Below are positions 8,367 to 17,724 of a stretch of 23,852 bases of DNA, in pieces. Numbering within the stretch: position 1 is the stretch's first letter; each line of letters starts with the position of its first letter. This DNA comes from Pseudomonadota bacterium (GTDB taxonomy: Bacteria > Pseudomonadota > Gammaproteobacteria > Acidiferrobacterales > UBA6901). Where the stretch lies: assembly GCA_021785795.1 (NCBI GenBank), contig JAJYEK010000047.1, forward strand, positions 1-23,852. Reading direction: 5' to 3'. A program made the translations under genes and the position numbers. Under the pieces are notes generated by a model. That model did not search any database. It was not told the origin of the DNA and saw nothing but the letters and a program-made list of their open reading frames with translations.

Positions 8367-8446
8367 GGCGGGCTTCCGGCAGCAACGCGCAAAGCGTACG
8401 CGCTCGGGAATCGATTTCGGTCCTGTCCCGGTCGCAGCCGCATGCG

Positions 8447-9496
8447 CTATTCGTCTTCAAAGATCCCGCGTTGTGCCGGCTCAGGGGCCGCAGGCGGCGA
8501 CAGCCCGAAATGGACCCATGCGCCACGGGTTGCAATCCGTCCGCGTGGCGTGCGCGCCAGAAACCCCTGCTGGATCAGGTACGGCTCGATGACGTCCTCA
8601 ATGGTACCGCGCTCCTCTCCGATGGCAGCGGCTATGGAATCGATCCCGACCGGGCCACCGCTGAACTTCTCGAGCACCGCCAGCAGGAACTTGCGGTCGA
8701 GCGGATCAAAGCCATGCTCGTCGACGCTCAGCATGCGCAGCGCGCCTTCCGCGATCTCCGCGCTCAACACGCCCTCGCCCCGAATCTGAGCGAAATCACG
8801 TGCGCGCCGCAGCAGCCGGTTGGCGATGCGCGGAGTTCCCCGCGAGCGGCGGGCCAGCGCCGTTACCCCCTCTGGCTCCGTGTCTATGCCCAGGATCCCG
8901 GCGGAACGTGTGACGATGCGCGCCAGATCGTCGACTCCATAGAATTCCAGGCGCTGCACGATCCCGAAGCGGTCGCGCAGCGGGGAAGTCAGCAGGCCGG
9001 CACGGGTGGTGGCGCCTATAAGCGTGAACGCGGGCAGTTCGAGCTTGATCGAGCGGGCGGCCGGACCTTCGCCGATCAGGATGTCGATCTGCCGGTCCTC
9101 CATGGCCGGATACAGGATTTCTTCCACGACCGGGCTCAGCCGGTGGATCTCGTCGATGAACAGCACATCGTGCGGCTGCAGGTTGGTCAGCAGGGCCGCG
9201 AGGTCGCCGGGGCGCTCCAGCACCGGTCCGGAAGTCTGCCGCAGCCCCGCCCCCATCTCGTGAGCGATGATGTTGGCCAGCGTCGTCTTGCCGAGCCCCG
9301 GCGGGCCGAACAGCAGCACATGGTCGAGCGCCTCGCCGCGCTTGCGCGCCGCCGCAATGAACACCTCCATCTGCTCATGGATCTCGGGCTGACCGATGTA
9401 GTCCTGCAGGCGTTGAGGACGCAGATTGTTTTCTGCGCCCAGCTCCTCGGGCGAACCTTCATGGTGGGCCGAGACCAGGCGCTCGGTTTCAATCAT
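8447..9496 (-). CDS. ruvB: Holliday junction branch-migration ATPase RuvB
   Basis: This 349-residue AAA+ helicase has Walker A GPPGLGKT (64-71), Walker B with the catalytic pair DE at 115-116 (FIDEIH), sensor GATTRAG and an arginine-finger region [16 protein letters not shown]-terminal winged helix ends near ARTPRGR. It forms hexamers on DNA that RuvA loads at Holliday junctions. Its ATG overlaps the ruvA stop (ATGA). It is separated from ybgC by 80 bases with no visible terminator, so read-through into tol-pal is possible. Confidence 0.98.
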   Translation of the reverse strand: MIETERLVSAHHEGSPEELGAENNLRPQRLQDYIGQPEIHEQMEVFIAAARKRGEALDHVLLFGPPGLGKTTLANIIAHEMGAGLRQTSGPVLERPGDLAALLTNLQPHDVLFIDEIHRLSPVVEEILYPAMEDRQIDILIGEGPAARSIKLELPAFTLIGATTRAGLLTSPLRDRFGIVQRLEFYGVDDLARIVTRSAGILGIDTEPEGVTALARRSRGTPRIANRLLRRARDFAQIRGEGVLSAEIAEGALRMLSVDEHGFDPLDRKFLLAVLEKFSGGPVGIDSIAAAIGEERGTIEDVIEPYLIQQGFLARTPRGRIATRGAWVHFGLSPPAAPEPAQRGIFEDE

Positions 9497-10089
9497 GTAC
9501 GCAACCCTGCCAGGCTCTTGAGGGCCTGGCGTATGATCTCTTCGCTGCGCAGTCCCTCCGGGGGCACGGCGCTCACTGCGCGGTTCGCCTCTTGCGGCTT
9601 GTAGCCTAATGCAACCAGGGCGCTGACCGCCTCCTGCATCGGATCGGACGGCACAGCCGCCGGATGGACGGCACCGGCCGTCGGCGCCGGCTCAACCTTG
9701 TCGCGCAGTTCGATGATGAGCCTTTCGGCGGTCTTGCGGCCTATACCCGGCACCCGTGTGAGGCGCGCGATGTCCTCCTGTGCGATGCAGCGCAGCAGGT
9801 CCTCGTCCGACAGGCCCGAGAGGATCGCGAGCGCAACACGCGGACCCACGCCGTTTACCTTGAGCAGGCTGCGGAAGAGCCGGCGCTGGCGATCGCGCGA
9901 AAAACCATAAAGCAGATGGGCATCATCGCGCACGACGAGATGGGTAAAAAGGGTGACGTTTTCGCCGGCCTGAGGAAGATCGTAAAACGTCGACATGGGC
10001 GCCTCCAGTTCGTAGCCCACCCCGCCGACATCCACCAGAAGCAGCGGCGGCTCCCGATGCAGCAGCGTGCCGCACAAGCGCCCGATCAC
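9493..10089 (-). CDS. ruvA: Holliday junction DNA-binding subunit RuvA
   Basis: This 198-residue protein has the usual three domains: an N-terminal OB fold ([20 protein letters not shown]), tandem helix-hairpin-helix motifs ([13 protein letters not shown] and [13 protein letters not shown]), a flexible linker (about 138-150) and a C-terminal RuvB-contacting domain. The start is GTG at 10089-10087, overlapping the ruvC stop as GTGA. Tetramers bind four-way junctions and load RuvB. Confidence 0.98.
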   Translation of the reverse strand: MIGRLCGTLLHREPPLLLVDVGGVGYELEAPMSTFYDLPQAGENVTLFTHLVVRDDAHLLYGFSRDRQRRLFRSLLKVNGVGPRVALAILSGLSDEDLLRCIAQEDIARLTRVPGIGRKTAERLIIELRDKVEPAPTAGAVHPAAVPSDPMQEAVSALVALGYKPQEANRAVSAVPPEGLRSEEIIRQALKSLAGLRT

Positions 10090-10640
10090 TGATCACCCCT
10101 GAAGCCGCGCACGACCCGCAGGCGGGGCGTCATCCGGCGCGCCCCCGTGCCAGCACCGGAGGCGTGCGCGTGACAGATGGCGCAGGCCAGCGCATCGGCT
10201 GCATCGGCCTGGGGTGTCCCGGTGAGGTCCAGGAGCGCCTTGACCATGTGTTTGACCTGATCCTTGTGCGCATGCCCATAGCCGACCACAGCGCGCTTGA
10301 TCTGCAGCGCAGTGTACTCGGACACCGGCAGCGCGTGGTTCGCCGCCGCCAGTATGGCGGCCGCCCGGGCCTGCCCGAGCTTGAGCGCGGAATCAGCATT
10401 GCGCGCCATAAACACTTTCTCGATGGTGAGCACTTCCGGCTGGTACCGCTCGATGATCTCGGCCACCCCGTTGTACACGACTTTGAGGCGATCGGCCAGA
10501 TTTTCACCGGTCACCCGCACACAGCCGCTCGCTACATAGGCGACCGCACCCGAGTGCAGCACGCTCACAATGCCGAATCCGGTGACGCGCGAACCCGGAT
10601 CTATGCCCAGTATCCGCATCCCTGCCGCTATTGCCGGCAC
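10086..10640 (-). CDS. ruvC: Crossover junction endodeoxyribonuclease RuvC
   Basis: This Holliday junction resolvase shows its acidic active site: Asp in [12 protein letters not shown], Glu in LTIEKVF, and the paired aspartates in [14 protein letters not shown]. The open frame starts with GTG at 10640, with AGGCAGG at suitable distance, giving 184 residues. The family-typical [10 protein letters not shown] begins at ATG 10619, but that ATG has AGGG directly adjoining it, which is poor spacing. Either start leaves the catalytic core intact. It lies 21 bases after yebC and overlaps ruvA. Confidence 0.96.
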   Translation of the reverse strand: MPAIAAGMRILGIDPGSRVTGFGIVSVLHSGAVAYVASGCVRVTGENLADRLKVVYNGVAEIIERYQPEVLTIEKVFMARNADSALKLGQARAAAILAAANHALPVSEYTALQIKRAVVGYGHAHKDQVKHMVKALLDLTGTPQADAADALACAICHAHASGAGTGARRMTPRLRVVRGFRGDQ

Positions 10641-10661
10641 CGGCGGCGCCTGCCTGCGCGC

Positions 10662-11408
10662 TCAGCCTGCGTGCCGCTCCAATACGTCATCGGGAAAATC
10701 TGCATTGCTGTACACATTCTGCACGTCATCCAGGTCCTCGAGGACATCCATGAGTTTCAGCATCTTCTCGGCTTCTTCGCCGCTCAGTCTGACATCTGTG
10801 CTGGCACGCTGCACGATCTCAGCGTGTTCGGGGCTGACCCCGGCCTGGTCCATCGCCCCGCGTACATCTTCGAGGGCTTCGGGCGCGGTCAGCACTTCTA
10901 TGGAACCATCCTCATTGGTGACCACATCGTCCGCCCCCGCCGCCAGCGCGGCTTCCATGACCCTATCCTCGCTAGTCCCCGCCGGAAAGGTCAACACGCC
11001 GAGCTTCCTGAACAGGTAGGCGACCGAGCCGTCGGTACCGAGGTTGCCGCCGTGCTTGGCGAACGCGTGACGCACCTCGCCGACGGTCCGGGTACGGTTG
11101 TCGGTAGTACACTCGACCATCACTGCGACGCCGCCCGGACCGTATCCCTCGTAGCGAATTTCCTCGTAGTGCGCACCTTCGAGCTCGCCGGTCCCGCGCT
11201 TGATCGCGCGCTCGATGCTGTCCTTGGTCATGTTCTGCGTCAGGGCTTTATCGATCGCCCCGCGCAGGCGCGGGTTGTAATCCGGATCGCCGCCGGCACG
11301 CGCCGCAACGGTGATCTCGCGGATCAGCTTGGTAAAGATCTTTCCGCGCTTGGCATCCTGGACGCCCTTGCGGAAACGGATATTGGCCCATTTGCTGTGG
11401 CCGGCCAT
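10662..11408 (-). CDS. yebC: YebC/PmpR family transcription/translation factor
   Basis: This 248-residue cytosolic protein begins [20 protein letters not shown], the hallmark of the TACO1/YebC family, and its length matches E. coli YebC (246). Members are described as regulators near ruvC and, more recently, as helpers of translation through proline-rich stretches. The open frame runs 89 codons further upstream, but those residues are Arg/Pro/Gly-rich and non-conserved. I use ATG 11408, with AGGAG about 11 bases before it. It heads the yebC-ruvCAB unit. Confidence 0.95.
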   Translation of the reverse strand: MAGHSKWANIRFRKGVQDAKRGKIFTKLIREITVAARAGGDPDYNPRLRGAIDKALTQNMTKDSIERAIKRGTGELEGAHYEEIRYEGYGPGGVAVMVECTTDNRTRTVGEVRHAFAKHGGNLGTDGSVAYLFRKLGVLTFPAGTSEDRVMEAALAAGADDVVTNEDGSIEVLTAPEALEDVRGAMDQAGVSPEHAEIVQRASTDVRLSGEEAEKMLKLMDVLEDLDDVQNVYSNADFPDDVLERHAG

Positions 11409-11482
11409 GGGGATTTCGGCTCCTGACTCAGTGGATTTGACGACCTCTTCAGGCGACCAGGATGGCGCCGGACGCCGGGGCC

Positions 11483-11511
11483 AGTCTAACACCGCGCGCG
11501 CGGGTTCCCAA
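11483..11511 (-). promoter_or_regulatory. Putative promoter of yebC-ruvCAB
   Basis: On the minus strand TTGGGA (11506-11511) is followed by exactly 17 bases and TAGACT (11483-11488), which is preceded by TG one base upstream (an extended -10). Each hexamer matches four of six sigma-70 consensus bases. It lies in the 146-base gap between the hydrolase stop and yebC, about 75 bases before the yebC start, which fits a separate yebC-ruvCAB transcript. Confidence 0.5.
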
Positions 11512-11554
11512 AGCGGTCCGCCAGCAGTCGCGCGGCCGCCTGCGGCCAGGACCA

Positions 11555-12217
11555 TCAGGGACCGAACTGACCTGAATCCAGGAACCGGCAGACCGCGCGG
11601 GCGACTTTCCGGGACGTGAGCAGGCCGAAATGGGATACCGGAAACGCGGCCTGGTCGGCCGCGTCCGGCAGCCAAGTCTCGGCCAGCCGTACCGTACCGT
11701 CGGAGGGGCCGGCCGGCCCAGGAAGGAGGCAGCCGATCCCGAGTTTAAGCGTGCCGGCAATGGTGCCGGTCGACCGCGGCGGCCATGCCCACTCGCGCAC
11801 CCCGCCGGCTAAGAGGGCCGGCAGGCTCTTTCCGAGAAGATGACGGCCCAAGGCTAACCGCGCGGCACCGGCAGCGGCGGCGCTGCCCTGATGGGGCGAG
11901 CCGAGCGTGACGATACGGCCGGGATGCTGCCGCGGATGATAATGAAACAGGGCGTGCACCACGATGCCGCCCAGACTGTAGCCGACAAAGTGGGTCACTG
12001 CAGCCGGACGCGCCTCGACGAACTGCTGCAGCAAGTCAGCGTTCTCCCGCAGACTCAAGGCTACCGACCGGTAGGTGAAACTGCGCACCTCATAACCGCA
12101 GTCGCGCAGGCGCCGTGCCAGCAGGGCAAGCGCCCAGGTCGGCATCCATAGGCCATTGACCAAAATTACAGTCTCGCCCCGGAACGCGGCGCCGGGCTGC
12201 GGCCTTGCGGTGTTCAC
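11555..12217 (-). CDS. Alpha/beta hydrolase (lipase/esterase-like)
   Basis: This is a predicted serine hydrolase. The family features are an N-terminal [10 protein letters not shown] strand and oxyanion region and the nucleophile elbow GYSLGG with Ser81. Next comes GSPHQGS, typical of EstA/PGAP1-like lipases, and a late His in VSHFGLL that would complete the triad. I choose GTG 12217 (220 residues) because AGGA lies eight bases upstream; an ATG at 12259 would add 14 non-conserved residues. There is no signal peptide, so it is probably cytosolic. It stands between nudB and yebC, outside the usual aspS-nudB-yebC-ruvC order. The substrate cannot be told from sequence. Confidence 0.85.
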   Translation of the reverse strand: MNTARPQPGAAFRGETVILVNGLWMPTWALALLARRLRDCGYEVRSFTYRSVALSLRENADLLQQFVEARPAAVTHFVGYSLGGIVVHALFHYHPRQHPGRIVTLGSPHQGSAAAAGAARLALGRHLLGKSLPALLAGGVREWAWPPRSTGTIAGTLKLGIGCLLPGPAGPSDGTVRLAETWLPDAADQAAFPVSHFGLLTSRKVARAVCRFLDSGQFGP

Positions 12218-12301
12218 CCCTAGATTCCTGGATCGGCAGCCGCATAAACGCGCGGCCATGTCCGCCGTGTCACGGAACCCGCCGGTCCCGGGGCAGCGTC
12301 A

Positions 12302-12796
12302 TCACAGCCCCTCCCTGGCACGCCCGCCCGGGCCGGCCCGATCCCGCTCCGCCTCCAGAGCGAGGAGTGCGTCACGATTGGTCCAGGAAAAAGCAAGCCG
12401 TGCGGCATCGGCCAGCGGTATCCACACATACTCTGAATGTTCGGCAGGAGTGAGATTGATGGGCGGCTCGTCGGCGAGCTCCAGCGAAAACACATGCTCC
12501 GTATTCTCGACCGTGCCCGGCGCATATTTGTGGCGCCAATGCGGAAAGAGTACGTAGCGGTTGCTCGCGTGCCAGTCGCGCAGATCTGCCGGACCCGCGA
12601 TCAGCCCGGTCTCCTCGCGCAACTCCCTCATGGCAGTGGCGAGCGGCGTGGCGTCGGTCCATTCCATGCTGCCCGTGACCGACTGCCAGAACTCAGGGAA
12701 ATCGGCGCGGCGCAGCATGAGCGCCCTGCCGGCGCGCGTGTACACGACCACCAACACCGACTCCGGACGCTTGTAGCTGCGCGTTTCAGCCTGCAC
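12302..12796 (-). CDS. nudB: Dihydroneopterin triphosphate diphosphatase NudB (Nudix)
   Basis: This 164-residue Nudix hydrolase probably removes pyrophosphate from dihydroneopterin triphosphate in folate synthesis. The Nudix helix ends in the intact metal-binding RELREETGL; its first half ([15 protein letters not shown]) appears to carry one extra residue and Asp instead of the usual Glu. The [12 protein letters not shown] start and [11 protein letters not shown] are typical of NudB. Start is GTG at 12796, overlapping the aspS 3' end by 11 bases, a common aspS-nudB arrangement. Confidence 0.9.
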   Translation of the reverse strand: MQAETRSYKRPESVLVVVYTRAGRALMLRRADFPEFWQSVTGSMEWTDATPLATAMRELREETGLIAGPADLRDWHASNRYVLFPHWRHKYAPGTVENTEHVFSLELADEPPINLTPAEHSEYVWIPLADAARLAFSWTNRDALLALEAERDRAGPGGRAREGL

Positions 12797-14576
12797 CGCT
12801 TGCCGGCTCCGGTAGCTTGCTCAGACGGATGTGGAGCTCGCGCAGCTGCGCTTCGTCCACCGTGCTGGGGGCATCGGTGAGCAGGCAGGCCGCCTTCTGG
12901 GTCTTGGGAAAGGCGATGACGTCGCGGATCGAATCCGCACCGACCATGATCGCGGTGATGCGGTCGAGCCCGAAGGCAATGCCTCCGTGGGGCGGCGCCC
13001 CGAATTTCAGGGCATCCAGCAGAAACCCGAACTTGGCCTGCGCCTCCTGCGCCCCGATGCCGAGCAGTTCGAACACCTTCTCCTGCACTTCACTGCGGTG
13101 GATGCGGATCGAACCACCGCCGATCTCAGACCCGTTGAGTACCATGTCATAAGCGCGCGACAGCGCATTCTGCGGATCGATGTCGACCCGTTCGCGATCG
13201 TTCTCTTTGGGGGCGGTAAACGGGTGGTGCAGCGACTGCCAGCGCCGCTCTTCGCCGCTGTACTCGAACATCGGAAAATCCACGATCCACACCGGCTTCC
13301 ACGCTTGCTCCACCAGGCCCAGGTCGTGGCCCAGCCGGATACGCAGCGCGCCAAGCGCGTCGTTCACCACCTTTGCCTGGTCGGCACCGAAAAAGATGAT
13401 ATCCCCGGTTGCAGCGCAACAGCGCTCCATCACCGCCGACAGCACCTCGTCGGACAGGAATTTCAGGATCGGCGACTGCAGTCCATCCCGTCCGCGCGCA
13501 GCGTCGTTGACCTTTATGTAGGCGAGCCCCTTGGCTCCGAATCCGGCCACATAAGCTGTGTAGTCATCGATGTCCTTGCGCGACAGCCGGCCCCCCTGCG
13601 GCAGACGCAGGGCCGCAACACGGCCGCCGGGCTGGTTGGCAGCCTGTGCAAAGACCTTGAAGTCCGACTTCCCGACGAGATCGGCGATCTCGACAAGCTC
13701 GAGCGCGACGCGCAGGTCCGGACGGTCGACACCGAAGCGCGCCATGGACTCGGCATAAGTCATGCGCGGAAATGGATCCGGCAGTTCTACCGCGAGCACC
13801 GTCCGGAAAACCGTGCGGATCATCTCCTCCATCAACCGCATGATGCCATCCTCGTCGAGGAACGAGGTCTCGATGTCGAGCTGGGTGAATTCAGGCTGCC
13901 GGTCGGCGCGCAGGTCCTCGTCGCGGAAGCAGCGAGTGACCTGGAAATAGCGTTCGAACCCGGCAACCATCAGCAGCTGCTTGAAGAGCTGCGGCGATTG
14001 CGGCAGCGCAAAGAAATGTCCGGGATGCGTGCGGCTTGGAACCAGATAATCGCGCGCACCCTCGGGCGTGGACTTGGTAAGCACCGGCGTTTCGATCTCG
14101 ACGAAGTCGTGATCTTCAAGGAACCGGCGCAAGGTGCGGGTAATCGAGTGGCGCAGGAGCATATTGCGGTGCATGCGATCTCGCCGCAGATCGAGATAGC
14201 GGTACTTCAGACGCACACTTTCGTTGATCTCCGGCTCGTCGAGCTGGAAGGGTAATGGCTCCGAACGGTTCAGGACCTCCAGGCTTTTTGCCAGCACCTC
14301 GACCATCCCGCTGTGCAGATGCGGATTCTCGGTTCCGGGCGGACGACGCCGCACTTCCCCCTCAACGCGCAGGACGTACTCGCTGCGCACGCCTTCGGCT
14401 GCGGAAAATGCGGCGGTATTGCCGGGATCGAAAACGACCTGCACCACACCGGCGCGGTCGCGCAGATCGACAAAAATGACACCGCCGTGATCGCGGCGGC
14501 TGTGCACCCAGCCACAAAGTTGCACCGCCTCGCCCGTCAGGCTGAGGTCCAGTTTTCCGCAATAATGGCTGCGCAT
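12786..14576 (-). CDS. aspS: Aspartyl-tRNA synthetase, probably non-discriminating
   Basis: This 596-residue class IIb synthetase attaches aspartate to tRNA. It has an N-terminal OB anticodon-binding domain (about 1-105), the catalytic domain with [10 protein letters not shown] (191-200) and motif 2 [18 protein letters not shown] (217-234), a GAD insertion domain, and motif 3 GGIAFGLDR near residue 535. In the anticodon domain His30 (RRDHGGVIF) and Gly81 (PPGTENP) align with the His/Gly pair of the Pseudomonas aeruginosa enzyme, which also charges tRNA-Asn; E. coli has Leu/Lys-type residues there. AAGGA lies 12 bases before the ATG. Confidence 0.97.
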   Translation of the reverse strand: MRSHYCGKLDLSLTGEAVQLCGWVHSRRDHGGVIFVDLRDRAGVVQVVFDPGNTAAFSAAEGVRSEYVLRVEGEVRRRPPGTENPHLHSGMVEVLAKSLEVLNRSEPLPFQLDEPEINESVRLKYRYLDLRRDRMHRNMLLRHSITRTLRRFLEDHDFVEIETPVLTKSTPEGARDYLVPSRTHPGHFFALPQSPQLFKQLLMVAGFERYFQVTRCFRDEDLRADRQPEFTQLDIETSFLDEDGIMRLMEEMIRTVFRTVLAVELPDPFPRMTYAESMARFGVDRPDLRVALELVEIADLVGKSDFKVFAQAANQPGGRVAALRLPQGGRLSRKDIDDYTAYVAGFGAKGLAYIKVNDAARGRDGLQSPILKFLSDEVLSAVMERCCAATGDIIFFGADQAKVVNDALGALRIRLGHDLGLVEQAWKPVWIVDFPMFEYSGEERRWQSLHHPFTAPKENDRERVDIDPQNALSRAYDMVLNGSEIGGGSIRIHRSEVQEKVFELLGIGAQEAQAKFGFLLDALKFGAPPHGGIAFGLDRITAIMVGADSIRDVIAFPKTQKAACLLTDAPSTVDEAQLRELHIRLSKLPEPASGAG

Positions 14577-15331
14577 TCTGAGTATGGGTCCTTAAACACT
14601 AGGCAGAGAAATCGGAATCCCGGCGCATCGCTCCGACGCCGGCCGCGACATGGCACCTGATTCTACCAGAACGCGCTGCGGTACCCCTCCTATGGCAATG
14701 GGCAAGGACCGGGGCAAGGCAGGCGGCGGACATCCCCCCGGCCCCCGGCTTTTCCGGCTTCAACGAACAACCACCATGCGACCGGACCGAACACCCAGGC
14801 GGGCAGAATGTGGTGGTTCGCACCACGCCTGTCCCGGTGCGACCCGGTGATATCGGTGCAGGTTACCATCAGGAAGAACCCGGCAGCGGACTGGGCAGGC
14901 GCGCCATGAAGCACGAAGCTGCACCGCATCCGGCGTTACGGCCTGGCCCCGCGCCGCCCCTCCGGCAGACCGCCGAAATCCATGCGCCCCAGGCACGCAG
15001 ACGACCATCAGAAACCGGAACCCAGACGGGCTGGAACCGGCAAAAGGGCTCCGCAGATGGCTCCGAATCAGCCTAGGTAGCGCGCATCGCGGAACCAGGC
15101 GCCCTGGAGCGCGGATCCCCGCACGGACTGCCCCGGTGGCGCCGGTACTGCCCCTCTGAAATCGTCCCGGTCGGCATCAACGGCGGCACTGCGGCGGGAG
15201 CGTATGGCCGGAGGTTTCAGCCCGGCAACGCGGCAGACCGCCTGCCGACAAGTCCGGCGATCCGACGTGGTCCAGGGCCTAGCCCGTGACCGCCTGGGGC
15301 AGGCGGATCAAGGGAATTTGGAATTTACTAT
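14577..15331. other. 755-base gap without a recognisable gene
   Basis: Between aspS and the fmdB stop codon there are only short Arg/Pro/Gly-rich open frames on both strands; the longest are about 80-90 residues. None has a good ribosome site or a family signature. The stretch may be a decayed gene; neighbours elsewhere often have a DUF502-type membrane protein between fmdB and aspS, but I cannot see its signature here. The only clear structure is the hairpin at 15290-15306. Confidence 0.5.
15290..15306 (-). terminator. Hairpin downstream of fmdB
   Basis: CCGCCTG (15290-15296) and CAGGCGG (15300-15306) form a perfect 7-bp stem with a 3-base loop, 25 bases after the fmdB stop. It lacks a T-tract, so it may be a weak or Rho-assisted terminator or an mRNA-stabilising end. 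Confidence 0.45.
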
Positions 15332-15628
15332 TTAGGCGCAGCCGCAGGTGCCGCCGCCGCAACCGTGGATTTTCTTTGCTGGAGCGCTGTCGCTGCCGGA
15401 ACCGGCGTCAACCGCCTTGTCGCCGCCATCCTTGGGCTTGCCGGACCCCCCCTTGAAATCCGTTGCGTACCAGCCGTTTCCCTTGAGTTGGAATCCGGCG
15501 GCCGAAATCCGCTTCTTGAGCTCCGGTTTCCCGCAGGCCGGACACACGGTCAGGACCGGTTCATTCAGCTTCTGCATCGCCTCGTGTTCACGCCCGCAGG
15601 CCTGGCATAGATATTCGTAAATCGGCAT
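15332..15628 (-). CDS. FmdB family zinc-ribbon protein
   Basis: This 98-residue protein starts MPIYEYLCQACGREHE, the signature of the FmdB/CxxC_CxxC_SSSS family. It has two CXXC pairs (CQACG and CPACG) that should bind zinc, then a Gly/Lys/Asp-rich tail ending in HGCGGGTCGCA, a second possible metal site. The molecular role of the family is uncertain. ATG 15628 is chosen because GGAGG lies seven bases upstream; the open frame extends 48 codons further without conservation. fmdB upstream of aspS is common in gammaproteobacteria. Confidence 0.9.
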   Translation of the reverse strand: MPIYEYLCQACGREHEAMQKLNEPVLTVCPACGKPELKKRISAAGFQLKGNGWYATDFKGGSGKPKDGGDKAVDAGSGSDSAPAKKIHGCGGGTCGCA

Positions 15629-15651
15629 GACAATCCTCCGCGAAATGACGC

Positions 15652-15680
15652 CGCGGGTTAGACTGGGGTCCGAACCCGCG
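15652..15680 (-). repeat. Inverted repeat in the fmdB leader
   Basis: CGCGGGTT (15652-15659) and AACCCGCG (15673-15680) form a perfect 8-bp stem with a 13-base loop. It lies between the predicted -10 box and the Shine-Dalgarno sequence, so it would sit in the fmdB 5' untranslated region. It could be a leader hairpin or an operator; no known riboswitch pattern is recognised. Confidence 0.5.
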
Positions 15681-15704
15681 TAAAACAAGCGTGTATTACG
15701 AGAA

Positions 15705-15710
15705 ATTATA
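15705..15710 (-). promoter_or_regulatory. Putative -10 box of fmdB
   Basis: A perfect TATAAT occurs on the minus strand about 77 bases before the fmdB ATG. The hexamer 17 bases upstream (TGCGGC) does not resemble a -35, so the promoter may need an activator. AT-rich sequence follows the -10 box, unlike the surrounding GC-rich DNA. Confidence 0.4.
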
Positions 15711-15785
15711 GCCTGAACTGGCCTGCCGCCGCACGACCGCCGTAAAGGGGGCCGCCCCGGCCGCCAACCCACGGCCAGCAGGCGA

Positions 15786-16259
15786 TCAGACGAAGGTATG
15801 GCTGATGCGTCCGCACCGGGCCGCCGAAAACAGGCGCCGGAACTGGTCCTTGCTCAGATGGAGGAGTTCACGGTGGTCCCCGCCTTCGATATACACCTCG
15901 GGCTGGTCCACCAGGCTGTCATCCACCACCGTGTCCAATCCGTAGGCGCATCCAGCCGCCGGCACCGCCCCGGCCTCACAATCCCGGAACAACGCCGCGA
16001 TGGACCGCTCCGACGCCAGACCCAGCCGCCGGTCCAGCAGTCGACGCACCTGGCCGAGCGCCAAATGGCAGTTGGCGGGAATGACTGCAACCAAAAATCC
16101 GAAGTCATCCTCGAGGACCACTGACTTGGCCAGCATGCCGGCAGGCACGTGCGCAGCGTTCGCGGTCGCAAGGCTCGAGCTTGTGCGCTGGTGTCCCAGG
16201 ATCTCGTAGGCGATGTGATGATCGGCAAGGTACTGCCGCAATGTGGGTGTAAGGCTCAT
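15786..16259 (-). CDS. YbaK/EbsC-type aminoacyl-tRNA deacylase domain protein
   Basis: This 157-residue single-domain protein belongs to the YbaK/prolyl-tRNA synthetase editing-domain superfamily, which hydrolyses mischarged aminoacyl-tRNAs. The conserved lysine is in GMLAKSVVLEDD (Lys45), followed by FLVAVIPANCHLAL and a late GDHRELLHLS segment. I choose ATG 16259 because GGAGG lies eight bases upstream; two ATGs at 16274 and 16265 are badly spaced. The tRNA substrate cannot be assigned. The 240 bases upstream (16260-16499) hold no gene I can support. Confidence 0.85.
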   Translation of the reverse strand: MSLTPTLRQYLADHHIAYEILGHQRTSSSLATANAAHVPAGMLAKSVVLEDDFGFLVAVIPANCHLALGQVRRLLDRRLGLASERSIAALFRDCEAGAVPAAGCAYGLDTVVDDSLVDQPEVYIEGGDHRELLHLSKDQFRRLFSAARCGRISHTFV

Positions 16260-16499
16260 ATCCATTCCCTCCATGGTGCCCTGGCCCAGACAGGCTAGCG
16301 CCGGATGCGGATTCATGCCTATATACCGGTGGAGATAGCCCCTGAGCGTCCCGGGGACAGAGTTCCGGCTATATGGCCCCGCTTTGGCCGCCTCACGGGG
16401 GTTTTCGACTGCGGATCCGCCGTTGCGGCGGTGATACGCAGGATCTGCGGGAGCGAACCTACCGGCACAGCAATGCATTAGCCGTTCCTCGTTTCGGGA

Positions 16500-16901
16500 T
16501 CATTTCGGCTTCAGGAGATCCCTGAGCGCCTCAAACGGCCGGTTCGTCGCCCCCTGCCTTTCATCCGGCACCTTTGCCTGCGTGCCTCCCGCGCCGGCCT
16601 GGTGGTCCAGATAGCGGGAATGCTCGTTGTCATGGCAGTAGATGCAGAGATTTTCCCAGTTGCTGCCGTCCAGCGGATTGTTATCGTGGTTATGGTCCTT
16701 GTGGTGCACCGTGAGCAGGTGCAAATTTTCGCGGGTAAACGCCCGCCCGCACCGGCCACACACCCAAGGGTGGATCCGGAGTGACATCTCGCGATAGCCC
16801 TTCATGCGCTCATCGCGCTCCTGGCGCGCCCGTGCCACGACCTCATCGAGCCTGCCTGATCCATTCCCCCGGCCACCCGGATTCCGTGCACGCTCTGCCA
16901 T
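16500..16901 (-). CDS. YajD-like HNH nuclease family protein
   Basis: This 133-residue protein carries an HNH/zinc-finger fold: CGRCGRAF, then HLLTVHHKDHNHDNNPLDGSN with the catalytic His region, and NLCIYCHDNEHSRY. It resembles E. coli YajD, a small HNH protein of unknown cellular role. I start at ATG 16901, with GGAGG nine bases upstream inside the 3' end of the preceding membrane-protein gene; a TTG nine codons earlier is less likely. Only four bases separate it from the upstream stop, so the two genes are coupled. Confidence 0.85.
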   Translation of the reverse strand: MAERARNPGGRGNGSGRLDEVVARARQERDERMKGYREMSLRIHPWVCGRCGRAFTRENLHLLTVHHKDHNHDNNPLDGSNWENLCIYCHDNEHSRYLDHQAGAGGTQAKVPDERQGATNRPFEALRDLLKPK

Positions 16902-16905
16902 TCTT

Positions 16906-17562
16906 TTATGCCTCCCGCCGACCGTCAAAGAAGATCCGAACCAGCGCCGCCGCCATCAGAATGTAGCCGCTGCCGTAGGCCCACCACCAGAAGCCCCCCG
17001 GCCGGTAATTTGCCAGCGCCCGCTCACCGCGACCAAGCAGGCTGAAGGCCGGCTGCAGGAAGGACACCAGCACCAGGACGGTCCCGGCCGTGAATAACGC
17101 GGCGTTCAAATAGGTTGCACGATAGCTGCCGCGCAGCGTCAGGACAGCACTGCCCCAGATTACGAACATCGCGGCCACGAGCGCCGCCGCCATCCACGGC
17201 CCGAGCCAGGCCCAGGGAATCAGAAACAGTATGTCCCACCCGCCCCAGTGCACCGGCCAGCCGATGAACGCCTTGAGCCAGACGTAGTAGAAAATGTCCC
17301 ATAAACCGAAGCTGTAGACAAACGCCGCAAAAACCCGCACGAATCCGCGCTCGGCGAGGACGGCGACGCCGAAGAGCATGACGAGCGTGGCGGCCTCGCG
17401 CGAGAGTTCCAGCTCCAGATCCAGGCGCGCCAGTATTCTCGGCGGAAAAATCTTCAGGATGTCTCCCGGGTAATAGAGGCGGCGCAGATAGATTACGACT
17501 GCCGCCTCGAGCAGTGCCATCGCAATCGCAAATACCGACAACCAAACCACGTTACGTTTCAT
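16906..17562 (-). CDS. Uncharacterised integral membrane protein
   Basis: This 218-residue protein has about six predicted membrane helices, for example WLSVFAIAMALLEAAVVIY (7-25), AATLVMLFGVAVLAE, VFAAFVYSFGLWDIFYYVWL, DILFLIPWAWLGPWMAAALV, and a last one near GYILMAAALVRIFF. A Trp/Tyr-rich centre (GLWDIFYYVWLKAFIGWPVHWGG in part) looks conserved rather than random, so I regard it as real. I do not recognise a function. There is no clear Shine-Dalgarno sequence. It is followed closely by the HNH gene and diverges from the HU-family gene across 162 bases. Confidence 0.75.
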   Translation of the reverse strand: MKRNVVWLSVFAIAMALLEAAVVIYLRRLYYPGDILKIFPPRILARLDLELELSREAATLVMLFGVAVLAERGFVRVFAAFVYSFGLWDIFYYVWLKAFIGWPVHWGGWDILFLIPWAWLGPWMAAALVAAMFVIWGSAVLTLRGSYRATYLNAALFTAGTVLVLVSFLQPAFSLLGRGERALANYRPGGFWWWAYGSGYILMAAALVRIFFDGRREA

Positions 17563-17724
17563 TTCGTTACGGCACGAAGTTTATGCTGCAGTCAAAATGG
17601 CCGGCGGTTCCGCTGCTGCCGAAGCAGAACAACCGATCGAAGACGACGACGTCCCCTTCTATTTTCAGCGGAATTTATGCTACTTTACCGCAGTTTTTGT
17701 TAACCACACCATCGGGAGCGACTC

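Noticed and set aside
12831..14255. 474-residue plus-strand frame opposite aspS
   Set aside because: Antisense shadow of a clear aspartyl-tRNA synthetase in GC-rich DNA.
14599..15076. Small frames on both strands between aspS and fmdB
   Set aside because: Biased composition, mutual overlap and no ribosome site; none is supportable as a gene.
17641..17700. Promoter-like boxes upstream of the HU-family gene (TATGCT, TACTTT)
   Set aside because: The -10 matches are weak and no acceptable -35 lies at the right distance, so no precise promoter is called.
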